Source of the DNA: Cellulophaga tyrosinoxydans
Lineage (GTDB): Bacteria > Bacteroidota > Bacteroidia > Flavobacteriales > Flavobacteriaceae
Assembly: GCF_900176415.1 (NCBI RefSeq)
Contig: NZ_FWXO01000004.1
Location: forward strand, 124,001-188,000
DNA length: 64,000 nt
Direction: 5' to 3'
Shown: positions 1-8,100 of the stretch, piece by piece
Position numbering within the stretch: the stretch's first letter is position 1
How the letters are laid out: each line of letters starts with the position of its first letter
The notes under the pieces: model-generated
What the model was told of the DNA's origin: nothing
What the model saw: the letters and a program-made list of their open reading frames with translations, nothing else
The model's database searches: none
Made by a program: the position numbers and the translations under genes

Positions 1-76
1 ACATTTCAGTAAAGCACACCTCCCGCTAAATATATTTTTTAAGAAATTAGTTTCTGTTTGTATCTTTCATGGCGCA

Positions 77-655
77 ATGAATAAGCATAAACATTTTAAA
101 CTTCACAAACCTTTTGGTGTCTTGAGTCAGTTTACATCAAATGACGCTAAAGAGTCTCGTAACAAACTATTTTTAGGTAATGTATATAATTTTCCTGAGG
201 GCATAATGCCTGTAGGACGCTTAGATGAAAAATCTGAAGGCTTACTGCTTTTAACTACGGATGGAAAACTAAGTGACACCATAAATCAATCTGGAATCGA
301 AAAAGAGTATTACGCGCAATTGGATGGATTAATAACAAATGAAGCCTTAAATATGCTCACAAACGGAATTGAAATAGGTTTTGCTGGTAAAAAATACGTA
401 ACCCAACCATGTATAGCCAAATTACTGACCGACGCTCCTACCCTTTCTGAACCTGATAAAAAATTACGTATTGGAGCACACAGACCTAATTCTTGGATCA
501 GTATTACAATAACAGAAGGTAAGTTTCGTCAGGTGCGTAAAATGACGGCTGCTGTAGGCTATCCAACCATACGTTTAGTGCGTGTAAGAATTGGTACAGT
601 TTTATTAGAAAACATGAAACCAGGTGAAGTTATTCCATTAGATTTCTTAATCTAA
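77..655 (+). CDS. rluE: 23S rRNA pseudouridine synthase, RluE/RsuA family
   Basis: Pseudouridine synthase that should isomerise one uridine in 23S rRNA; the RluE subgroup acts on U2457 (E. coli numbering). The protein opens directly with the catalytic-domain motif KLHKPFGVLSQF and lacks an N-terminal S4 RNA-binding domain, as RluE does. The catalytic aspartate lies in PVGRLDEKSEGLLLLT (D50), and FRQVRKM near residues 150-157 is the conserved C-terminal family motif. Length (192 aa) fits. The chosen ATG is preceded by an overlapping out-of-frame ATG at 69. It stands alone on the plus strand with a convergent neighbour. The family is clear; the exact target uridine is inferred from family membership. 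Confidence 0.9.
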   Translation: MNKHKHFKLHKPFGVLSQFTSNDAKESRNKLFLGNVYNFPEGIMPVGRLDEKSEGLLLLTTDGKLSDTINQSGIEKEYYAQLDGLITNEALNMLTNGIEIGFAGKKYVTQPCIAKLLTDAPTLSEPDKKLRIGAHRPNSWISITITEGKFRQVRKMTAAVGYPTIRLVRVRIGTVLLENMKPGEVIPLDFLI

Positions 656-675
656 TGTACTATCCTAATTAATAA

Positions 676-1380
676 CTACTCTAAATCTTTATTTTTAGAT
701 TCACTGATAGCTGAAATTGGGGTTAAAGCAATCTTTCTAAATTCAACTTCAGATCCTTCTGCCTGTATTGCAATCTGCCCAATAGTTTCTTCAGCATTGT
801 AACCATGATTTACAAAATCGTCATTTACCCAAACTTTTATTTCACCCTCAAAACACTCTATCACCATGGTGTTCCATTCACCTACAGGATTTTCTGATTC
901 ATCAGTTAAATTTTTAATTCGTCTAAGTTTACCTTCAACTATACCCCAATCTTCTTTTGGACCGCGACGTTCTAGCATATTTTCTGTAGCGATATCCATT
1001 TGAATACACCAAAAATCACCTGCATTTTCATGCTCCATTTGTACCTCTATAGATTTTGGAAACATTTTATATAAAGCTCTTGGCGTTGATGCATATACTA
1101 GAATTCCACAATTGCCTGGCGTGCCAACAAATCTATAGTCAATATTTAATCGATAATTTTTATATTCTTTATTCGTAATTAAATGCCCTCTTGGTGTTCC
1201 AAGGCTAACCAGATGACCATCTCTAACTATAAAAGGATTTATGGTAGAAGGTATGGTGCCCATCTCGGGTACATCTACATGCCAACCTTCCAGATTTTTT
1301 CCGTTAAACAGACTTGTAGATTTGGTATTACAGCCAACTAAAACGATACAAAAAATTACTAAGTAAAATAATTTCGTCAT
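676..1380 (-). CDS. DUF1080 (3-keto-disaccharide hydrolase type) lipoprotein
   Basis: Exported lipoprotein: a short hydrophobic signal ends in the lipobox VGC with Cys17. The mature part begins with SLFNGKNLEGWHV, the hallmark start of DUF1080 domains, which adopt a concanavalin-like jelly-roll and include 3-keto-glycoside hydrolases. Further family features are GTPGNCGILVYAS and the EVQMEHENAGDF segment in the middle. At 234 aa it is a single-domain member. Likely periplasmic or surface-anchored and active on a sugar or glycoside, but the substrate cannot be read from the sequence. It is monocistronic; the gap to the next minus-strand gene upstream is about 65 bp, so weak co-transcription with the EamA exporter is possible. 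Confidence 0.85.
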   Translation of the reverse strand: MTKLFYLVIFCIVLVGCNTKSTSLFNGKNLEGWHVDVPEMGTIPSTINPFIVRDGHLVSLGTPRGHLITNKEYKNYRLNIDYRFVGTPGNCGILVYASTPRALYKMFPKSIEVQMEHENAGDFWCIQMDIATENMLERRGPKEDWGIVEGKLRRIKNLTDESENPVGEWNTMVIECFEGEIKVWVNDDFVNHGYNAEETIGQIAIQAEGSEVEFRKIALTPISAISESKNKDLE

Positions 1381-1445
1381 ATTAAAATTTAGTTTACATT
1401 AACCTGATTAAACCCCTAATTAACAGCCGATTAATTAAATTTAAT

Positions 1446-2384
1446 TTACTGTTTTTTGCCGTAAAATTTTCCCTTAAATCTGGAATATAAAACCAACTTC
1501 TTTTTGGTATTAATAAAATAAACACCTGTTAAAAGAATTACAGCTGCCCAAATTGATTGCGTTGTTATTTGTTCATCTAAAATATACCATCCTAAAATTA
1601 AAGCAATGACAGGATTAACATAACTAGATGTTGCCACTTTTTCTGGAGAAACCGTTTTTAATAAATAATTAAATGCAGAAAAGGCTACTATACTGCCAAA
1701 AACAATAAGCATGGTCATGGAAAACTGCACGCGACCACTCCAAGCAGTAGGCCAGCTCCATTGTTCACCAACTACTAAACTTACTACAAATAATGATAAT
1801 CCTGCAGTAACCATTTGGTAGGCCGTATTTACCAAATAACTTTCCGGAAGTTTAGCTTTAGAAACAAATAAGCTTCCTGCAGACCAGCCTAAAACACAAA
1901 AAAATATAATGATCATTCCGAGTAGTGTTTCTTCTTTTTGAACAATCTGCTTTTGACTAACCAACAAATAGATTCCGATTATCCCAAGAATAACTCCTAC
2001 AATACTCATAGGTTGTATTTTTTTGCCATCAACAACCCGCATTAGGATTAAAACTATAAGCGGCATTGCAGCTACTTCTAACGCAGCAAATCCACTATCC
2101 ACAAACTTTAAACCCCATACAAAAACACCATTACCGAAGGTTAAAAACAAAAAACCAGCAATAAATGAATTCTTTAATTGTTTAGCACTAATTTTTACTG
2201 AAATACCCAATATTTTACAAATACCAAATATTAATAATCCGGCAGATACAAAGCGAATTGAAGCTAACATATAAGCTGGAAGCTCCGTTACCGCAATTTT
2301 ATTTAATAAATAAGTAGAACCCCAAATTACATAAATAGCAAAAAAAGCAAGTATAATTAAAGCGGTATTAGATGATTTTGCCAT
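1446..2384 (-). CDS. EamA/DMT-superfamily transporter
   Basis: Inner-membrane permease of the drug/metabolite transporter superfamily. The 312-residue protein shows about ten hydrophobic helices in two EamA halves: the first carries YVIWGSTYLLNKIAV near residues 18-32, the second carries YLLKTVSPEKVATSSYVNPVIA near 240-262, a classic EamA signature around the proline-rich turn before the last helices. Such proteins export amino acids, drugs or metabolites. The substrate is not predictable. The tail is basic. Upstream (2385-2564) there is no gene. Confidence 0.88.
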   Translation of the reverse strand: MAKSSNTALIILAFFAIYVIWGSTYLLNKIAVTELPAYMLASIRFVSAGLLIFGICKILGISVKISAKQLKNSFIAGFLFLTFGNGVFVWGLKFVDSGFAALEVAAMPLIVLILMRVVDGKKIQPMSIVGVILGIIGIYLLVSQKQIVQKEETLLGMIIIFFCVLGWSAGSLFVSKAKLPESYLVNTAYQMVTAGLSLFVVSLVVGEQWSWPTAWSGRVQFSMTMLIVFGSIVAFSAFNYLLKTVSPEKVATSSYVNPVIALILGWYILDEQITTQSIWAAVILLTGVYFINTKKKLVLYSRFKGKFYGKKQ

Positions 2385-2505
2385 AATGCTTAGCTACGAT
2401 TTAGTAAGTACAAGATTAAGAATAAGTTTGGGAATTAGCGATAATCTTTAGTTTTAGTTATTAAACAATATTAAGAATTTGTACTAATCTAACGATTATG
2501 TTCTT

Positions 2506-2542
2506 AAAAAAGGAAACCCAGCAACAAGTTGTTACCGGGTTT
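2506..2542 (-). terminator. Rho-independent terminator of the J-domain/KTSC gene
   Basis: Hairpin with AAACCC pairing to GGGTTT around an inner AACAAGTTGTT palindrome; on the minus strand it is followed by a run of six T. It lies just past the stop of the J-domain gene. Confidence 0.75.
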
Positions 2543-2564
2543 ATTTATTTAAAGATTAGTTTTT

Positions 2565-3014
2565 TTATGCTTCTTGTAAATTCTTCTTGGATTTACGGTA
2601 TAAATAGCTATTAAATATGCTTCGCTTAGCAAAACGATATTGTTTAGGTGAGTTAATCAATTTTACATAAATACTTTTCGGTACCCCAAAATATTCATAA
2701 GTAGAACCGTCTAAAAAAGTAATCTCTAACAATAATCCCTTATGTTGAAAATCTAATATTCCAGATTCATTTGTAAGTTTATTATATTCCTCAAGATTAG
2801 CCGATTTTGTTTCAGGCGCAATACTTACAAGAAAATGATAACCATCTATAATTTGTCTGCTTTTTAGTTCAGCTTCGGCCTTTTGATCATCTCCGTCTTG
2901 AAATTTATCAGGATGCCATTGTTTCACTAAATTTCTATAAGTATTCTTTAGCTCCTTTAAATCGATTTCTTTTTCAACAGAAAACAATTTTTTATACTCG
3001 TTTATACGCTTCAT
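2565..3014 (-). CDS. J-domain protein with C-terminal KTSC domain
   Basis: Two short domains are visible. Residues 1-65 form a DnaJ-type J-domain with the HPD triplet at 34-36 (KQWHPDKF), which would stimulate the ATPase of a DnaK-type chaperone. Residues about 95-145 form a KTSC domain: FLDGSTYEYFGVPKSIYVKL followed by SPKQYRFAKR and a terminal SYLYR, a small fold often found next to nucleic-acid-related proteins. There are no Gly/Phe or zinc-finger regions, so this is a class III J-protein. 149 aa, cytoplasmic, monocistronic, with its own terminator. What client the KTSC part selects is unknown. Confidence 0.85.
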   Translation of the reverse strand: MKRINEYKKLFSVEKEIDLKELKNTYRNLVKQWHPDKFQDGDDQKAEAELKSRQIIDGYHFLVSIAPETKSANLEEYNKLTNESGILDFQHKGLLLEITFLDGSTYEYFGVPKSIYVKLINSPKQYRFAKRSIFNSYLYRKSKKNLQEA

Positions 3015-3256
3015 TTTACAACTTTTTGAAAATAAGCCGCGAAACTACGTCTTTTTATTGATTTGAAAAGCTTTTTTATTATAAACTATAAATCAATTAC
3101 ATACACGAATACGATCCTCAAATTTACTGACAGATAAAGCTTGTTTGTGTTAAAAAAAAGCGTTTTATCGTGAAAATTCGTCTTGTACCTAAAAAAACTT
3201 GAATATTGAATCTAATTGACAAACTTGAGGCATATAAACAAATTCGGGGGAATTTT

Positions 3257-3331
3257 ATGAGAAAATCTATACTCTTATTTATCATTTTAATAGCTATTTT
3301 AACCATTGTTTCTTGTTCTGGAGTTTTATAG
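3257..3331 (+). CDS. Possible micro-lipoprotein (24 codons)
   Basis: A 24-codon ORF that is almost entirely a lipoprotein signal: MRKS, a run of Leu/Ile/Phe, then the lipobox IVSC with Cys20, leaving a predicted mature lipopeptide CSGVL before the stop. It is preceded by GGGGGA six bases before the ATG, a strong Shine-Dalgarno-like string that is unusual in this AT-rich sequence. No downstream frame extends it, so it is either a genuine mini-gene or the remnant of a lost lipoprotein. No homologue is known to me. Confidence 0.35.
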   Translation: MRKSILLFIILIAILTIVSCSGVL

Positions 3332-3603
3332 AACTTGATCTTTAGGTTTCTTTTTAGACTATTTTGGTGCTAAAAACACCTTAGAAAACTGTTGACTTTT
3401 TTTTAAATAATTTGCTAAACCTATTGTATCCAAAAGAAAAAAGGTAAATACAAATTAAAAGAGTACGCAAAATAATGAGATTATTTTTTCATTGCGTTTA
3501 ACTTAGATAGCTTATTTAGCTATTAAAATGTAATGAATACCCTATAAATAACCATAATCCTTACAATAATTATTCTTTAACTGGAAGAATACCAATCTAA
3601 ACC

Positions 3604-3637
3604 AAAAAAAGACCGACAAATAATGTCGGTCTTTTTT
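3604..3637. terminator. Bidirectional terminator downstream of the SCO1 operon
   Basis: A-run, GACCGACA, loop AATAA, TGTCGGTC, T-run: a perfect 8-bp stem that works on both strands. It ends the minus-strand lipoprotein operon and could also stop plus-strand transcription from the tiny ORF. Confidence 0.85.
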
Positions 3638-3716
3638 ATTTTTAGGTATTCCGCAAGAACTTCTTGGAGTAATATACGAGTAAAATCTCCATACAGATTT
3701 TCATCAGGATCTTTTT

Positions 3717-4400
3717 TTATAACACCGTTTGACTTTCTTCTTGCATTAAAGTTTTTATATCTATGACAAGTTGAGTCATTGACGCCCTGTTTAGCCCGTT
3801 ATATATTCCGCGAATATGCTTGTTTTTATCTATCAATAAAAAATTCTCAGAATGTAGAAAATCATTTATATCTTTTGGTATTCCCAGGTCGTTTTCTACA
3901 AAATATTCGTTTCTTCCTAAATTATAGATTTCTGTTTTATCACCTGTTACCAGATGCCATTTATTGGAAATTACGCCTAATTTATAGGCATAGGTTTTCA
4001 AAACCGAAACTGAGTCAATACTAGGCGTTACCGAATGGGATAAAAATGCAACTGAATCATCATTTTTAAATTCTTCCTGTAGTTTCAGCATACTTTGTGA
4101 CATTTGCGGACAAATGCCAGGACAGCTAGTAAAGAAAAAATCTGTAATGTAAATTTTATCATCAAAAGTCTTCTGAGTAACAGTATCACCCAACTGATTT
4201 ACTAATTTAAAATCAGGAATCTTATGAAACGCCTTTTCGTCATCAGTATTTGGAGTTATCCAATGCGGTGTAAAAGACGCTTCATTATAATAAGGTAAAT
4301 GCGCTACCCTACTCGCATCAGCCGTCTGCTCTTTTTTAACACTCGCATCTTTGCAACCAAATAAGGCTACAACTATCATAAAAGTGATGTATTTTTTCAT
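3717..4400 (-). CDS. SCO1/SenC family copper-binding lipoprotein
   Basis: Thioredoxin-fold protein of the SCO1/SenC family, which delivers copper to the CuA site of cytochrome c oxidase or acts as a thiol-redox/copper sensor. The N-terminus is a lipoprotein signal (lipobox FGC, Cys16). The copper ligands are visible: CPGIC (Cys93, Cys97) after FFFTS, and the distal histidine in FLHSENFLLID (His182). 227 aa is normal. Last gene of a minus-strand operon of four envelope lipoproteins; only 3 bp separate it from the YwqK-like gene. No cytochrome oxidase gene lies in the window, so a role outside oxidase assembly is possible. Confidence 0.9.
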   Translation of the reverse strand: MKKYITFMIVVALFGCKDASVKKEQTADASRVAHLPYYNEASFTPHWITPNTDDEKAFHKIPDFKLVNQLGDTVTQKTFDDKIYITDFFFTSCPGICPQMSQSMLKLQEEFKNDDSVAFLSHSVTPSIDSVSVLKTYAYKLGVISNKWHLVTGDKTEIYNLGRNEYFVENDLGIPKDINDFLHSENFLLIDKNKHIRGIYNGLNRASMTQLVIDIKTLMQEESQTVL

Positions 4401-4403
4401 GAA

Positions 4404-5030
4404 TTATCGGGTTACAACTTCATTCTTTAATTCGTAGCACAAATTAGACCGCATTAAACCAAATACGCGTCCGTTCTTTGCTTCATAATTTACATATAAG
4501 GTACCGTTTTTTAACCATGCCTTTTGCATACCATCCTCGTTACCCTTGCTTAGATGACGTAGCTTTGATAATTGACCATGAGGGTACCATTGTTTCTGTT
4601 CACCATCAAGTAAACCATCTACATAGACCGATTCTTCTGCTATACCTCCATTTTCCCACCATGCTTTATAGTTACCTACAAGCTTATTTTGGTGAAAATT
4701 TCTTTCCTCTCGCAATACACCAGCTTCTGACCATCGTTCTGCAACGCCTTCTCTTTTGCCTTTATAAAAACCTAGTTTTTCCTGTATCTTACCATTTGGA
4801 TAATAGGTTACAGCATATCCATTATACGGTACATTATTATAATTCCAAATCCCATTTAACTGGTTTAATAGTAAATCTTGTTTCAAAACAACTACACTAT
4901 CAATTATCACTGTTACATTAAATTCTATAGTATTTGCCTTTGCTACAGCAGTAGATTCCAGAGTTCTCTCTTTACACTGTGCTAATAAAAAAACAGAAAA
5001 CAACGCAAGAAACGATTTTACAAATTGCAT
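4404..5030 (-). CDS. YwqK/MORN-repeat lipoprotein
   Basis: I start this gene at the ATG giving MQFVKSFLALFSVF, because it yields a clean lipoprotein signal (lipobox AQC) and leaves 10 bp after the upstream stop; a longer frame would overlap that gene. Mature residues contain four or five MORN-type repeats of the pattern NGY..TYYPNGKIQEK, GKREGVAERW, GNYKAWWENGGIAEES, DGEQKQWYPHGQL, as in the YwqK antitoxin-like family. Despite the family name there is no toxin nearby; in Bacteroidota such repeats usually form exported beta-hairpin scaffolds. Located between the YHYH and SCO1 genes. Confidence 0.82.
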   Translation of the reverse strand: MQFVKSFLALFSVFLLAQCKERTLESTAVAKANTIEFNVTVIIDSVVVLKQDLLLNQLNGIWNYNNVPYNGYAVTYYPNGKIQEKLGFYKGKREGVAERWSEAGVLREERNFHQNKLVGNYKAWWENGGIAEESVYVDGLLDGEQKQWYPHGQLSKLRHLSKGNEDGMQKAWLKNGTLYVNYEAKNGRVFGLMRSNLCYELKNEVVTR

Positions 5031-5040
5031 AAGCTGTATT

Positions 5041-5808
5041 TTAATAACCTCTATACGGCCCGGCAAAGGCTATATAAGAACCTGTTGTGGAATATACTTC
5101 ATTTATGATGTGGTAATGATATTCTTCAGCGCCATCGGTATATTGTGTTGCAGAAGTATGGCCACCAGAGGCATCTAAATCTGTTGGATAAGCTCCAGAA
5201 GCATTACATTTTCTTCCATATAGAAATACCCCATCTAACAGAATTCCTACCAAGTTAGCGTCATCATTAGTAAACGCCTTAGGTTCTAAATGATAATGAT
5301 ATACTCCAGGGCCAATGTGTGCCCCTGTCCAATCCAGACTTGCTGCTGCTTGGTTTAAAGCTCCGTTGCCCTCTTGATCATTAAAAATTGAGGCCCCACT
5401 TACCGCTATTCCAATAGTACCTAATTGTGTAGTCACTGTTGAGCCTGTTTTGTTTGGAGTAGCATCCACTCTTATGGTTGTAGCATTATTATTACTAGAC
5501 ATGATACTTGGCGTTCTTGCTACATCAGGTTCGTCTTTATAAAGCGTATTCCCTTCACCCCAATATACTGTTTCATGATTTGGCAATCCTGTGGTTTCAA
5601 TTACAACCTCTGAACCATCTAAATATATTGTAGTAGCATCCGTATTAAATGCGCTGTATGCGGCATGTAATTCCGTTACAGTCTCCTCCTCTATTTCGGT
5701 ATCACTATCCGTGCTTGAATCGCTACTACAAGCAAAAAAAGAAACAGTAATGGTTAACAATAGTACCAATGAAGGAACAATTCGAGCAATTATTTTTTTA
5801 TTTATCAT
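5041..5808 (-). CDS. YHYH-domain lipoprotein
   Basis: 255-residue exported lipoprotein (lipobox FAC, Cys27, followed by a Ser/Asp/Glu-rich linker). It carries the paired YHYH motifs that define the family: GVYHYHLEP near residue 170 and EEYHYHIINE near 237. The clustered His/Tyr and the acidic surface suggest metal binding, which is inference. Between them lies GILLDGVFLYG, another conserved family segment. Second gene of the EF-hand-YHYH-YwqK-SCO1 operon. Its company with a copper-binding SCO protein supports an envelope metal role. Confidence 0.85.
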   Translation of the reverse strand: MINKKIIARIVPSLVLLLTITVSFFACSSDSSTDSDTEIEEETVTELHAAYSAFNTDATTIYLDGSEVVIETTGLPNHETVYWGEGNTLYKDEPDVARTPSIMSSNNNATTIRVDATPNKTGSTVTTQLGTIGIAVSGASIFNDQEGNGALNQAAASLDWTGAHIGPGVYHYHLEPKAFTNDDANLVGILLDGVFLYGRKCNASGAYPTDLDASGGHTSATQYTDGAEEYHYHIINEVYSTTGSYIAFAGPYRGY

Positions 5809-5838
5809 AATACAACTTTTAATTTGTTAATGTAATTT

Positions 5839-6129
5839 TTATTGCTTTTGATCACGTTCAGGACGCTTTGGCTTTGGAGCTTTTTTAAATTCAGCTTCTG
5901 AAATTAAACCATCTTCATCGCTATCAATTTTTGCGAAATCATCTTTTAATGGTCCTTTTACTTCCTCTTTAGAAAGCAAACCATCCTTGTTGGCATCCAT
6001 TTTTTCTAAAAGCTCTTTATACGTTGGAGGTTTTTGCTTTCCACCTTTTTCATTTTGTTGTGCATTACCACAAGAAACCATGAATAAAAATGCACTCAGA
6101 ACACCTAATTTTACAATACTATTTTTCAT
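5839..6129 (-). CDS. EF-hand calcium-binding lipoprotein
   Basis: Small (96 aa) lipoprotein with signal ending in VSCGNAQQ. Two complete EF-hand loops are visible: DANKDGLLSKEE and DSDEDGLISEAE, each with acidic residues at positions 1, 3, 5 and 12 and glycine at 6, separated by KGPLKDDFAK. A Lys/Pro/Arg-rich tail follows. Should bind Ca2+ in the periplasm or at the surface. First gene of the minus-strand lipoprotein operon; its start lies 71 bp from the nearest of three 21-bp-spaced repeats shared with the divergent LytS/LytTR genes. Confidence 0.88.
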   Translation of the reverse strand: MKNSIVKLGVLSAFLFMVSCGNAQQNEKGGKQKPPTYKELLEKMDANKDGLLSKEEVKGPLKDDFAKIDSDEDGLISEAEFKKAPKPKRPERDQKQ

Positions 6130-6199
6130 TTTTAATTATTTAAATTATTACTAAATCTTAATCAAAGATCTACAAATAGGTAATGCCATAGTTAAACAT

Positions 6200-6250
6200 T
6201 CAGTGAACGCAGAAAACAATTCAGTAAAGCCCAATTTTCACTCAGTGAAA
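6200..6250. promoter_or_regulatory. Three direct repeats at 21-bp spacing, candidate LytTR operator
   Basis: TCAGTGAA begins at 6200, TCAGTAAAG at 6221 and TCAGTGAAA at 6242, so starts are exactly 21 bp (two helical turns) apart. LytTR-domain regulators such as AgrA bind 9-bp direct repeats of about this period with consensus [TA][AC][CA]GTTN[AG][TG]; the 6221 copy matches eight of nine positions. The array sits 71 bp from the start codons of both divergent genes, one of which encodes the LytTR regulator itself. Function is inferred. Confidence 0.6.
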
Positions 6251-6320
6251 TAGTTATAACATCAAGAATCGATAGTAATAAATAGCTTTCTGATATTTTT
6301 ATTTTACTTTTATTTGCGGT

Positions 6321-7349
6321 ATGAAACAGACAAAAAGATTTTTGCTGCAAGTAGCATTATGGATGACCTTGTGGGTTATCTTGTGGTTTTTTGAAGGTGG
6401 TAGTATCCAGTTTTTAAAAGAAAATTTACTTGTTTATATTTTTCAAATTATACTATTAGCCGGACTTATTTATTACGCCGCGCCAGTGCTATTATTAAAT
6501 AAAAAGTATAGCACGTTTTTTATACTATGCTTAAGTGCCATAATAGTTGCTTGTTTTATTATGTCTTACCCTTTTACATTACCTGATGCACCTCCAATGG
6601 GCAATAGAGGTCCTAGAATGAATGATATACCTAACTTTAGAAAACCAATTCCTAAATTTTTTGTCAACTTTCTAATTTTAAGTATTTCGGTAGTGATTGG
6701 CATTTTTTTGGAAACGTTAATCTTCGCTCAAAAAAAGGAAGAAGAAACTATTAAAAATTTAAACGAGAAATTAGAGACCGAATTAAAACTTTTAAAATCA
6801 CAGATAAATCCGCATTTTTTATTCAACACCTTAAATAATATTTATGCGCTATCTGCAATAGATACTGGAAAAACTCAAGAAAGTATTAGTTACTTATCTA
6901 ATATGTTGCGTTATGTGCTTTATGAATGCGAACAACCTACGGTGCCGTTAAAAAAAGAAATTGAATACATAGAGAATTATATAAAATTATTCACCGTAAA
7001 AAGTAGCAAAAAGTACCCAATTACAACATTATTTGAGATTCAAAACAAGAATACACCAATTGCACCAATGTTATTAATTCCCTTTGTCGAGAATGCTTTT
7101 AAACATAGTAACATTGAAAAAATTGAGGATACTTTTATACACATTAGTGTGAAAGAAAAGGACAACGAGATTTACTTTGAAGTAGAAAATACTAAAACAG
7201 AATCGCTTAAACAAAAAGATGCTGTTGGTGGAATTGGCTTGAGTAATGTTAAAAAACGATTGGAAATAGTATATTCTAATAGGTATACTTTGGATATAAA
7301 GAATAACAACCATAGTTTTAAAGTTAATTTAAGACTGCAACTAGCATGA
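6321..7349 (+). CDS. LytS-type sensor histidine kinase (His_kinase/5-6TM-like)
   Basis: Membrane histidine kinase of the LytS/AlgZ class. Four transmembrane helices span roughly residues 8-27, 36-58, 64-86 and 113-136, with little periplasmic sequence, so the signal is probably sensed in the membrane. A short coiled coil leads into LKSQINPHFLFNTLNNIYALS with the phospho-acceptor His165, then an HATPase_c domain with PFVENAFKHSN and GGIGLSNVKKRLE. 342 aa is typical. The stop overlaps the next start by 4 bp (ATGA), so kinase and regulator are translationally coupled. Confidence 0.92.
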   Translation: MKQTKRFLLQVALWMTLWVILWFFEGGSIQFLKENLLVYIFQIILLAGLIYYAAPVLLLNKKYSTFFILCLSAIIVACFIMSYPFTLPDAPPMGNRGPRMNDIPNFRKPIPKFFVNFLILSISVVIGIFLETLIFAQKKEEETIKNLNEKLETELKLLKSQINPHFLFNTLNNIYALSAIDTGKTQESISYLSNMLRYVLYECEQPTVPLKKEIEYIENYIKLFTVKSSKKYPITTLFEIQNKNTPIAPMLLIPFVENAFKHSNIEKIEDTFIHISVKEKDNEIYFEVENTKTESLKQKDAVGGIGLSNVKKRLEIVYSNRYTLDIKNNNHSFKVNLRLQLA

Positions 7350-8029
7350 ATAAGATAAAATGTTTAGTCATTGATGATGAAGAACTAGCACGTACGTTAT
7401 TGAAAACTTACATTGCTGAAGTGGACTATCTAGATTTAGTTGGAGAATTTGAAAATCCGATTAATGCATTACAGAAAATAAAAGAAACACCCATTGATCT
7501 TATTTTTCTTGATATACAAATGCCTGAGCTCAAAGGAACAGACTTGGCAAAAATTATAGGAAACGAAACTAAAATTATATTTACTACGGCATATACCGAG
7601 TACGCCATTGAAGGGTTTAATTTAAATGCTTTAGATTATTTACTTAAACCCATTACTTTTTCTCGATTTTTAGAAGCCGTTGGTAAATTTAAAAAACAAA
7701 ATACTATTCCTTACACTGCCAGTGATTCAATAACCATAAAATCTGGATATGATTTATATAAAGTTAAATATGCAGATATCAACTTTATAAAAAGCGAAAG
7801 TGAGTATGTTACTTTTTACACAACTGAAAAGAAAATATTAAGCTTAATGTCATTAAAATCACTAGAGAATGAAATTCCTAGTACACTATTTCTTCGAGTA
7901 CATAGATCCTATATTGTAAATAAATCTAAAGTTACGGCACTAAAAGGTCGAGAACTCTTAATCGATGAAAATAGAATTCCTATTAGTGATAGCTATTTTG
8001 ATAAGGTTAAAACAGAGTTATTTTCTTAA
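7346..8029 (+). CDS. LytTR-family response regulator
   Basis: Cytoplasmic DNA-binding response regulator, partner of the overlapping LytS-type kinase. Residues 1-120 are a receiver domain with acidic pocket DDEE (10-13), phospho-acceptor Asp56 in FLDIQMPE and conserved Lys in YLLKPI. Residues about 130-225 are a LytTR domain: SITIKSGYDLYKV, FIKSESEYVTFYT, then FLRVHRSYIVN and the terminal ISDSYFDKVK. LytTR proteins bind direct repeats of about 21 bp period; such an array lies just upstream of the kinase gene, suggesting autoregulation and control of the divergent lipoprotein operon. The micro-peptide operon follows about 250 bp downstream in the same orientation. Confidence 0.93.
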   Translation: MNKIKCLVIDDEELARTLLKTYIAEVDYLDLVGEFENPINALQKIKETPIDLIFLDIQMPELKGTDLAKIIGNETKIIFTTAYTEYAIEGFNLNALDYLLKPITFSRFLEAVGKFKKQNTIPYTASDSITIKSGYDLYKVKYADINFIKSESEYVTFYTTEKKILSLMSLKSLENEIPSTLFLRVHRSYIVNKSKVTALKGRELLIDENRIPISDSYFDKVKTELFS

Positions 8030-8100
8030 AATTATTTCAATACATACTTCCTACAGCGCTCTATTTCATAAAATATCTTTTTTGTTGAAATAAAAATTCA

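Larger units (their letters stand above)
3015..3716. other. Gene-poor stretch with one tiny ORF and a terminator
   Basis: Apart from a possible 24-codon ORF at 3257-3331 (+) and a bidirectional terminator at 3604-3637, this 700-bp AT-rich stretch holds no convincing gene. A minus-strand frame of 60 codons (3124-3306) has no domain or coding character. Confidence 0.5.

Noticed and set aside
6-14. TCAGTAAAG near the window start, like the repeats at 6200-6250
   Set aside because: Single copy without a 21-bp-spaced partner; a 9-mer match in AT-rich DNA can be chance.
3124-3306. 60-codon minus-strand ORF
   Set aside because: No domain, poor amino-acid pattern, and it overlaps the plausible plus-strand tiny ORF; AT-rich chance frame.
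4404-5030. Toxin-antitoxin module from the YwqK family name
   Set aside because: It has a lipoprotein signal and MORN repeats and no toxin gene next to it.
7074-7313. 79-codon frame antisense to the kinase gene, and similar antisense frames across the window
   Set aside because: They mirror codon structure of the real genes and show no domains.
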